A stretch of 64,000 bases of DNA, taken from NCBI GenBank assembly GCA_963790335.1, contig CAWBOB010000010.1:1-64000 (forward strand), in the 5' to 3' direction. Shown here one piece after another: positions 54,131-61,203 of the stretch. Below the pieces are notes generated by a model. It ran no database searches and had not been told where the DNA came from. It saw only the letters and a program-made list of their open reading frames with translations. Both the position numbers and the translations under genes were made by a program. This stretch comes from JAOUEA01 sp963790335 (GTDB lineage Bacteria; Actinomycetota; UBA4738; HRBIN12). Numbering within the stretch: the first letter of the stretch is position 1; each line of letters opens with the position of its first letter.

Positions 54131-56507
54131 CTACGGGTCCGGCGTTCCCCCGCCGGATCGCGAGGCATCCGGGGGGGCCGGACCGGAGGGCACCTCGGGA
54201 GCGGCGAGATGGAACGGGACGCTCGTGACCACGACGCCCGGCTCGAACAGCAGCACTCGCTTGAAGAACAGCGCGGTCTGGTTATGCAGCAGGTTCTCCC
54301 ACCAATGCCGCGGCACGAGCTCGGGCAGCACGACCGTCACGATCGTGTCGCCACGCGAGGTGTGCGACCGGATCTCCTGGAGCAGTGGCGGGCCGAGGTC
54401 ACGGAAGGGCGCTTCCACCATCACGAGCGGCACGTCGAGCCGGCGCTCGTGCCACTCCTCGACCACCGCCTCCACCTCATCGGGATCGGTGACCATGAAG
54501 ATCGCCTCGATCGTCGTGGGGTTCAGCGACTTGCCGTAGATGACCGCCCGCACGGCCGGGTCGTGCACGGCGGAGACCGGCACGAGCACCACGGTGCGTT
54601 CGGGTTCCAGCGGCCGATCGCCGAGCCAGCTCGGACGCTCTTCGGCGGGCACGAGCGGCACGTCGGTGACCACCACGCGCGGCTCGAACAACAGCGCGGT
54701 CTTGAGCAGGAAGGTCTCGCGGTGCCGCAGGAACTGCCAGACGGTGTTGCGGGGAAGCAGCTCCGGGATGACGACGGTGAGGAACCGGTCCCCTTCGTGG
54801 CGAGGCATGCCGCGCACGAACCGGCGCACGCTGCGCACGAGATGGCGGTCGGCGCCGTCGAGCCGTTCGAGCGTGCCCATGCGGGGCGCCACCACCGACC
54901 ACTCCGACGCCACCCGGTCGTAGGCCTCGGATGCACCCACGTAGAGGGCGGAGAATGCCGCCGGGCGCACCGCGAGCAGATAGGCGATCGCGTCACGCGT
55001 CGCGAGACCGAGGTCGGGAACCAGCAGCAGCATCGTGCCCGACGCCACGTCGCGCCCGGTGAGCCGGCGAGCCTTCAGGATGCGCGCGACGTGCTCGTAG
55101 TGGTGGTGCACCGCCCAGAAGAAGAGCACGATGAGCGGCATCGCCACGATCACGATCCACGCGCCCTTGGCGAACTTCGTGATCGTCACGACGACCAGCA
55201 CGATGCCCGTGGTCACCGCGCCGACGCCGTTGATGATCGCGCTGCGCTGCCAGTTGCCCTCGCGCGTGCGCAGCCAGCGCCTGACCATGCCGGCCTGCGA
55301 CAGGGTGAACGCGGTGAACACGCCGACCACGTAGAGCTGGATCAACCGCGTGAGGTTGGCGTCGAAGAGCCAGACCAGCAGGGCAGCGAGCCCGGCGAGC
55401 ACCACAACGCCGTTCGAGAACACCAGCCGGTCACCCCGATTGCGGAACTGCGAGGGCATGAACCGGTCGCGGGCGAGGATGGACGCGAGTCTCGGGAAGT
55501 CCTGGAACGCGGTGTTCGCCGCGAGGATCAGGATGCCCGCGGTGAACACCTGGAGCACGAGGAACATGAAGCCCCCGCTGTATACCGTCGAACCGATCTG
55601 GGCAAGGACCGGCAGCTCGTGTGCGATCTCCTCGGTGATGCGCACGTGCAGGAGCTGCGACAACGCCGTGATGCCGAGGAACATCGTGATCGAGATCACA
55701 CCCATGATGGACAGGGTCGTCGCGGCGTTCTTGGCCTGCGGTCGCCGGAACGCCTGCACACCGTCGGCGATCGCCTCCACGCCGGTGAGCGCGGTGGCAC
55801 CCGACGAGAACGCGCGGGCGATCAGGAACAGCGAGAGCGTGTGCTCGATGTCGATCGGAAGGTCTGCGGTCTCGGCCAACGGGCAGCCGCCCAGACACCG
55901 TACGAATCCCGTCACCAGCGTGATGGCGACCATGACGACGAACCCGTAGGTCGGGATCGCGAACAGGGAGCCCGCTTCCTTCACCCCTCGCAGGTTCGCG
56001 AGCGTGACGAGCGACGACGAGCCCGACGGCGATGGGCACCCTGATCGGTACGAGGGCGCCGGGCGCGACCGATGCGATCGCGGTGGTGCCCGCGGTGATG
56101 CTCACCGCCACGGTCAGCGTGTAGTCGGTCAGGATCGCGGCCGCGGCCACGAGCCCGGGGACCATGCCGAGGTTCTCCCGAGCCACGATGTAGGAACCGC
56201 CGCCGCTGGGGTACGCGCGCACGGTCTGGCGGTACGACGAGACGACGATGGCGAGCAGCGCCGCGATGGCGAGCGCGATCGGCAGGCGGAGGCCGAGCGC
56301 GCCGGCGCCCGCCGCCACGAGCACGAGCATCATCTCCTCGGTCGCGTACGCGTTCGACGACAGCGCATCCGAGGAGAAGACGGGCAGGGCGAGGAACTTG
56401 GGAAGCAGCTGGTGCTCGGCCTTCTCGGACGCGATCGCCCGGCCGAGGAACAGCCGCTTCAGCGGACCGCCGCCGACGCGGCGTGGGACGTCGAGCTCGA
56501 CGGGCAT
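54131..56507 (-). CDS. KimA-like APC-family permease 2, one frameshift near 56010
   Basis: ~792 residues from ATG 56507. The first 165 residues (LPVFSSDALSSNAYATEEMM, VRAYPSGGGSYIVARENLG) are in one frame. The frame breaks where VTLANLRG would be expected, and KEAGSLFAIPTYGF continues in another. The rest is intact, including EAIADGVQAFRRPQAKNAAT and the paired C-terminal modules ending LLFEPRVVVTDVPLVP and LLFEPGVVVTSVPFHL. The start lies inside the 3' end of the KdpE-like gene (49-base overlap in the current sequence). Its position after a KdpDE-like pair supports K+ as the substrate. Confidence 0.85.
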
Positions 56508-57238
56508 CGCGGCATGTTCGCACGAACGGGACGCAAACGACGGCCTACTCGTGGCGTCGATTCGGCGATCCAGCGGTAGCCGACGCCCGGCTCGGTCACG
56601 ATCAGCGCCGGTGCCTGGGCGTCGTCGCCGAGCTTCTTGCGAAGCGACCGCACGTAGGTGCGCAGGTACGTCGTCTCGGTGCCGTACCCCTGACCCCAGA
56701 CCTTGCGCAGGAGCCATTGGTGGGTGAGCAGCTTGCCCGGGTTCGTCACGAGCGCCTCGAGCAGTCCGTACTCCGTGGGGGTCAGGCGGACCTGCTCTCC
56801 CTCGCGCGTCACGAGGCGCTTCGGAAGATCCACCTGCACCGAGTCGAACCGCAAGACCGGCGCCGCGGGTTCGTCGGTCGGGGTGCGGCGCATGGCCGCC
56901 CTCGAGCGGGCCAGCAGCTCTTCCATGCCGAAGGGCTTGGTGACGTAGTCGTCGGCCCCCGCATCGAGGGCGGCGACCTTGTCATGCTGCGTCTCCCGGA
57001 CCGAGAGCACGATGACCGGCACGTCGGTGAAGGCACGCACCCGGCGGATCACCTCGGTGCCGTCGATGTCGGGAAGACCGAGGTCGAGCAGCACCAGGTC
57101 GGGCGCCTGCTCGGCGGCGGCGACCACGCCTTCCTCGCCGGTGCCGACCGTCGCGACCTCGTAGCCGTGAGCCTCCAGACTCGTGCGCAGAGCGCGGCGG
57201 ATCTGCGGCTCGTCGTCGACGACCAAGACGACCGTCAC
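56459..57238 (-). CDS. KdpE-like OmpR-family response regulator
   Basis: 259 residues as read. The receiver has Asp52 (LVLLDLGLPD) and Lys101 (DYVTKPF). The winged-helix domain runs from about residue 130 (VDLPKRLVTREGEQVRLTPTE) to EPGVGYRWIA, with the OmpR recognition helix in TTYLRTYVRSLRKKLGD. KdpE proteins normally end right after YRW-x; here ~30 residues of Arg/Ser-rich tail follow and overlap the permease start. A one-base indel near 56560 would give an early stop, so the tail is suspect. ATGA overlap with the kinase gene upstream. Confidence 0.9.
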   Translation of the reverse strand: MTVVLVVDDEPQIRRALRTSLEAHGYEVATVGTGEEGVVAAAEQAPDLVLLDLGLPDIDGTEVIRRVRAFTDVPVIVLSVRETQHDKVAALDAGADDYVTKPFGMEELLARSRAAMRRTPTDEPAAPVLRFDSVQVDLPKRLVTREGEQVRLTPTEYGLLEALVTNPGKLLTHQWLLRKVWGQGYGTETTYLRTYVRSLRKKLGDDAQAPALIVTEPGVGYRWIAESTPRVGRRLRPVRANMPRCPSSSTSHAASAAVR

Positions 57239-58713
57239 GGTGCAGCCTCGTGGATCGGAAGGTCACCGACCGGGATCTCGAACACGAAGCTGGCGCCCCC
57301 CTCGGCGCCGTCCTCGACGAAGATCCGGCCGCCGTGCGCCGTCACGATGGCGTTCGCGATCGCGAGACCGAGGCCCGTGCCCGGGGAGTCGGGGGTCGAG
57401 GCTCCTCGGTAGAAGGCCTCGAAGATGCGCTCGCGCTCGTCCTCGGCGATGCCGGGGCCGCGATCGGACACGCGCACGGTCACATGGTCGCCGGCGGGCG
57501 CGACACATACCCGGATGACGCCGTTGCGAGGGGAATGCCGCGCCGCGTTCTCGAGCAGGTTGGTCATCACCTGATCGAGCTGCATCTCGTCGACGGCGAC
57601 CGACGGCACGTCGTCGGCGATGTCGAGCTGGATCCGGATGGGCTCGAGCCTGGGTGCGAGCCGCGCGACCACGGCCTCGGCGATCTCGTCGAGACCCGCT
57701 TCGTGCCGCGTCGGGATCAACGCGCCCGCGCGGATGCGCGCGAGGTCGAGGATGTTGCCGACGAGCCGGTTGAGCCGGTCCGTCTCCTCGAGGATGGTCG
57801 TGAGCAGATCGCGCTCCTGATCGGGGTCGTGGTGAACGGTTCGGTCGAGCAGGCTGGTCACGCCCGCCTTGATCGAAGCGAGGGGGGTGCGGAAGTCGTG
57901 GGTGACCGAGCTGAACATCGCCGCGCGCAGCTGGTTCGTCTCGGCGTCGAGCTGCGCGAGCCGCGCCCTCGCGTCGAGTCGGGCCCGGTCGAGGGCGGCG
58001 GCGGCCTGTTTCGAGAGCGCTTCCAGCAGCTGCTGATCGTGCTGATTCAGCGGCCGGCGGTCGACGGGCCGTTCGACCCGCAGCGTGCCGAACGAGACGG
58101 GCCCGACCACCAGGGGCACGACGGTGTCGGGCCCGCCCGGCGTGAGCCCCGCCTGTTCCGCGCGGGCATCGAGCTGCATGCCGTCGAGCTCGACCCGAAC
58201 CTCGGCCGAGGCGAGTCCGAAGGGTTCGAGCAACACCCGCACGAAGTCGTCGAGCACCCGGTCGGGCACCTCGCCCGAGACGAACGCCGACGACAGGTGC
58301 CGGAGCAGCCGGGCTTCCCGCTCGCGCCTCGATGCCCGCGCGCGTTCCTCGGCCGCGCCGCCCACCAGGATGCCGACCACCAGGGCGACCGTGAGGAAGA
58401 CGAGCGGCGTGAGCACCTCCTCGGTCAGGGCGAGCTGAGGCCCGGATCGACCGTCGCCGAACAGCAGCGGGAGCGCGAACGACGACAGGATCGCGGCGGC
58501 GAGGCCCGACCACATGCCCCCGGCCACGGCGGCGATCACGATCGCGAGCAGGAAGAGCGCGATCGAGGCCGCCGGCCCGATGCGGCCGAGCAGGATCGAC
58601 GCCGTGCCGGCGGTCGCGGGGGCCGCGACGGCGACCATCACCCCTCGGGCGCTGATGCCGCGGAAACGGCGAGCCTCCTTCTCGGTCTGCGCCACGTTCA
58701 TCGTGTGATCCAT
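57235..58713 (-). CDS. KdpD-like sensor histidine kinase lacking the Usp/KdpD N-domain
   Basis: 492 residues. Four N-terminal helices (about 28-125) match the DUF4118 membrane domain of KdpD, then a GAF-like region (about 150-245), HisKA with the phospho-accepting His in FSSVTHDFRTPLASIKAG, and HATPase with N box LLENAARHSP, DRGPGI and GTGLGLAIANAIV. Full KdpD also has an N-terminal ~350-residue cytosolic KdpD+Usp portion, missing here. The gene heads the operon kinase-regulator-permease 2-permease 1. It probably senses K+ limitation or turgor, by analogy with KdpD. Confidence 0.9.
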   Translation of the reverse strand: MDHTMNVAQTEKEARRFRGISARGVMVAVAAPATAGTASILLGRIGPAASIALFLLAIVIAAVAGGMWSGLAAAILSSFALPLLFGDGRSGPQLALTEEVLTPLVFLTVALVVGILVGGAAEERARASRREREARLLRHLSSAFVSGEVPDRVLDDFVRVLLEPFGLASAEVRVELDGMQLDARAEQAGLTPGGPDTVVPLVVGPVSFGTLRVERPVDRRPLNQHDQQLLEALSKQAAAALDRARLDARARLAQLDAETNQLRAAMFSSVTHDFRTPLASIKAGVTSLLDRTVHHDPDQERDLLTTILEETDRLNRLVGNILDLARIRAGALIPTRHEAGLDEIAEAVVARLAPRLEPIRIQLDIADDVPSVAVDEMQLDQVMTNLLENAARHSPRNGVIRVCVAPAGDHVTVRVSDRGPGIAEDERERIFEAFYRGASTPDSPGTGLGLAIANAIVTAHGGRIFVEDGAEGGASFVFEIPVGDLPIHEAAP

Positions 58714-58741
58714 CGTGCCATGGCTATCGGCACGGATCGCT

Positions 58742-58791
58742 CTTCACGTGATCTTCACGCCGAGCGCCGGATCCTTCACGCAGCCCTCACG
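58742..58791. promoter_or_regulatory. Candidate OmpR-family operator (phased CTTCACG repeats)
   Basis: Heptamer CTTCACG occurs at 58742-58748, 58753-58759 and 58774-58780, with CCTCACG at 58785-58791. The first two and last two are each 11 bases apart, and the pairs are 32 bases (three helical turns) apart. Two 11-base-spaced direct half-sites is the binding layout of OmpR/PhoB/KdpE dimers. The array is 29-78 bases upstream of the KdpD-like start, where it would overlap the -35 region, so autoregulation by the KdpE-like protein is likely. Confidence 0.55.
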
Positions 58792-58932
58792 GGATGGGGA
58801 CGACACTTCGTGCAGAGGTAGCAACATCCTCCGAACCAAGCCCGGAGGCCGGACGGCGCCCTCCAGCCCGCCCGCCCTCCGGGCCCCGTCCTTTTCCGGC
58901 TCCTTCCGCTGTCGCAGGGCTCCCCCTCGGTC

Positions 58933-58938
58933 TAGGAT
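58933..58938 (+). promoter_or_regulatory. -10-like hexamer of the trkA pair
   Basis: TAGGAT ends 8 bases before ATG 58947, consistent with a leaderless or near-leaderless transcript of the two TrkA genes. The 233 bases between the KdpD-like gene and this start also hold the CTTCACG array; I see no gene there. Confidence 0.45.
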
Positions 58939-58946
58939 GCCCGGTC

Positions 58947-59612
58947 ATGCGCGTGATCATCATGGGCTGCGGCCGTGTGGGTTCGGAGCTGTCGAACGAG
59001 CTGGTCGCCGACGGCTACGACGTGGCCGTGATCGACAAGAACCCCGAGGCGTTCCACCGATACCCGCCCGGCGAGGGCGCACGCACGGTGGTCGGGCTCG
59101 GGTTCGACCGCGACGTGCTCGAGGAAGCGGGCATCAAGGACGCCGACGCGTTCGTGGCCGTCTCGAGCGGCGACAACTCCAACATCGTGAGCGCCCGGGT
59201 CGCGCTCGAGAACTACCACGTGCCCAAGGTCGTCGCGCGCATCTACGACCCGCGTCGCGCCGACATCTACGAACGGCTCAACATCCCGACGGTCGCCACC
59301 ACCCGTTGGGGCGTGAAGCAGATCCAGCTGATGCTGCTGCATGACCGTCAGGAGATCCGCGAAACGCTGGGCGGCGGCGAGCTGCTCCGCATGCGCATGC
59401 CGGTCGGACCGCACATGGTGGGCAAGCCCGCCACCTCGTTCAACGTTCCCGGCAAGGTCCTGATCGCCGGCGTCTCTCGCGGCGGGGGCGGGTTCCTGCC
59501 GACCGACGAGAGCACCGTGCAGGCCGGCGACTACCTGGTCGTGATGCTCACCAAGGACGGCATGGACACGCTCGACGAGGTCTTCGAACCCACGGGGGAT
59601 CACGGCGCATGA
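58947..59612 (+). CDS. TrkA/RCK-family potassium channel regulator 1
   Basis: 221 residues from ATG 58947; an upstream in-frame codon at 58794 is rejected because the intervening translation is Ser/Pro-rich noise and a -10 hexamer lies within it. TrkA_N Rossmann domain with GCGRVG at 7-12, Asp/Asn-rich NAD site (AVIDKNPEAF), and DADAFVAVSSGDNSNIVSA. The TrkA_C domain follows from about residue 140. Such proteins gate K+ transporters in response to NAD(H) or ATP/ADP. It is the orthologous position of ceoB in M. tuberculosis. ATGA overlap with the second TrkA gene. Confidence 0.92.
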   Translation: MRVIIMGCGRVGSELSNELVADGYDVAVIDKNPEAFHRYPPGEGARTVVGLGFDRDVLEEAGIKDADAFVAVSSGDNSNIVSARVALENYHVPKVVARIYDPRRADIYERLNIPTVATTRWGVKQIQLMLLHDRQEIRETLGGGELLRMRMPVGPHMVGKPATSFNVPGKVLIAGVSRGGGGFLPTDESTVQAGDYLVVMLTKDGMDTLDEVFEPTGDHGA

Positions 59613-60331
59613 GGGTCGTGGTGACGGGTGGCGGAGCGGTGGGCCGGCACCTCGCGGTCGACCTGACGCAGCGGGGTCACGAGGTGACCCTGATCGAACA
59701 GGACCGCGCCCTGGTCGAGAAGCTCCGCGCCTGGGCGCCCGGCGTGCACGTGACGTACGGCGACGCCTGTGAGCCGTCGGTGCTCGAAGGAGCCGCGACG
59801 GCGAGCGCCGACGTGCTGGTCGCGGCGACCGGCGACGACGAGGACAACCTCGTCACGTCACTGCTCGCGAAGACCGAGTTCGCGGTGCCGCGCGTGCTCG
59901 CCCGCGTGAACCATCCCAAGAACGAGTGGTTGTTCACCGAGCAGTGGGGCGTCGACGCCGAGGTCTCACCTCCCCACATCCTGACCGCCATGGTCGAGGA
60001 AGCCGTCACCGTCGGCGACCTCGTCCGTCTCATCCGGCTCGAGGGCGGGCGCGTGTCGATCGTGGAGATGACGCTTCCCGAAGGATCGTCGTCGGTCGGG
60101 CGTGCGATCTATGAACTGCGGCTGCCGGGCGATTCGGTGATCGTGGCGGTCCTGCGCGATGGCCACGTCGTGCTGCCGCAGCCCGAGACGGTGCTCGCGG
60201 CCGGCGACGAGGTGCTCGCCCTCGCGAGCGGTCCGGTCGAGGGCGCGCTGCGCGATGCGGTCGTCGGAGCCGGCATGCCCGGTGGAGTGCCTCCCAGCGA
60301 CTCGATCGACGGCGCCTCAGCCGTCGAGTGA
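59609..60331 (+). CDS. TrkA/RCK-family potassium channel regulator 2
   Basis: 240 residues. TrkA_N fold with GGGAVG at 7-12, acidic NAD-ribose contact in TLIEQDRALVEKL, and ADVLVAATGDDEDNLVTSLL. A TrkA_C domain occupies about residues 135-222 (PEGSSSVGRAIYELRLPG), then a short tail. It is a paralogue of the preceding gene and occupies the ceoC position. The two probably form a hetero-oligomeric cytosolic ring controlling one of the nearby KimA-like permeases. The 3' end overlaps the convergent KdpD-like sensor gene by 15 bases. Confidence 0.92.
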   Translation: MRVVVTGGGAVGRHLAVDLTQRGHEVTLIEQDRALVEKLRAWAPGVHVTYGDACEPSVLEGAATASADVLVAATGDDEDNLVTSLLAKTEFAVPRVLARVNHPKNEWLFTEQWGVDAEVSPPHILTAMVEEAVTVGDLVRLIRLEGGRVSIVEMTLPEGSSSVGRAIYELRLPGDSVIVAVLRDGHVVLPQPETVLAAGDEVLALASGPVEGALRDAVVGAGMPGGVPPSDSIDGASAVE

Positions 60332-61168
60332 GCCCCGACGCGCGTTCGACTCTGCTGCCGCTCGCACGGCGCGATCGCGTTCGAGCAGGAGCGCGAGCTG
60401 GTTGCCGAACGCCTCCAGGATTCGCCGTTCCGACGGTGAGAGCGGTTCGCGGATCCCCCGCATCACGAGCAGACCAAGGTTCCTCCGGCCCACGTTGAGG
60501 GGCAGGCGCTCCACACCGGTGCCGCCGCTCGGCGGAACCGCCCCCTCTTCCGCCCCGGCGGTCGCCTGTTCCACCAAGCCCTGGTCAGGAGGGCCCTGTA
60601 CGTAGAGAGCACCATCCAGGAAACCGAACGCCGCGACCACCACCCTCAGCACCCCCTCGTACGGCCGTGGCCCGGGTTCGGACTCGACCAGGATGCGACT
60701 GAGCTCCTGTTGCCGCCGGAGTTCCTCGGCCCGGCCCTCGGCCACTCGCGCGCGCGCATCGGCCCGCGCGATGAGCACGGAGATCAACACCGAGAGCCCG
60801 AGGAACACGAACAGCACGATGAGGTCGTGAGCCTTGGCGACGGCGAGGGTCTCGAACGGTGGCAGGAAGTAGAAGTTGAAGACGCCGAACCCGAGCAACG
60901 AGGCAGCGATACCGGGTCCGATCCCCCCGAGCGCCACGCATGCGACGACGAGCACGAGGAATCCGAACCCTGTGGCCACGGGATCGACGGCATCGCGGAT
61001 GGCATCGGCCTTCGCCACGATCAACGAGGTCAACACGACCGCAAGCACGTAGGCCGCGGTCACTCGCGGTGGGATGCTTCTGCGACCACGGCGGATCGGG
61101 GCAGGGACATCCGCCTCGTGGCGATCAGGCCGTCGCGGATGCTCGGGATTCCGAGGGGTCGAGGTCAT
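60317..61168 (-). CDS. KdpD-like DUF4118/GAF sensor protein without kinase domain
   Basis: 283 residues from ATG 61168. After a basic N-terminus come four helices with the DUF4118 pattern of KdpD (VACVALGGIGPGIAASLLGF, FNFYFLPPFETLAVAKAHD), a coiled segment, and a GAF-like domain (about 165-270). It then ends: there is no HisKA or HATPase region and no sign of one downstream, where the trkA gene reads the other way. It is a membrane sensor that would need a partner, perhaps the KdpD-like kinase or the divergent permease. No frameshift is needed to explain the end. Confidence 0.82.
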   Translation of the reverse strand: MTSTPRNPEHPRRPDRHEADVPAPIRRGRRSIPPRVTAAYVLAVVLTSLIVAKADAIRDAVDPVATGFGFLVLVVACVALGGIGPGIAASLLGFGVFNFYFLPPFETLAVAKAHDLIVLFVFLGLSVLISVLIARADARARVAEGRAEELRRQQELSRILVESEPGPRPYEGVLRVVVAAFGFLDGALYVQGPPDQGLVEQATAGAEEGAVPPSGGTGVERLPLNVGRRNLGLLVMRGIREPLSPSERRILEAFGNQLALLLERDRAVRAAAESNARRGSLDG

Positions 61169-61191
61169 CTCGCTGAGCGTACCCCTCCGGC

Positions 61192-61197
61192 TAGGAT
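61192..61197 (+). promoter_or_regulatory. -10-like hexamer of permease 3
   Basis: TAGGAT ends 6 bases before GTG 61204, and the same hexamer precedes the trkA pair at similar distance. It lies in the 35-base divergent gap between the sensor gene and the permease gene. Confidence 0.45.
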
Positions 61198-61203
61198 GCT
61201 CAG

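Noticed and set aside
53261..56044. 927-residue open frame on the plus strand
   Set aside because: Antisense to the two permease genes; repetitive His/Asp/Arg translation, no family.
58794..58946. Longer N-terminus for the first TrkA protein
   Set aside because: The extra 51 residues are Pro/Ser/Arg-rich noise, and the -10-like TAGGAT lies inside this stretch just before ATG 58947, where the Rossmann fold begins.
51747..61168. A KdpFABC potassium pump beside the KdpDE-like genes
   Set aside because: No gene with P-type ATPase (DKTGT) or KdpA features is present; the operon carries APC-type permeases instead.
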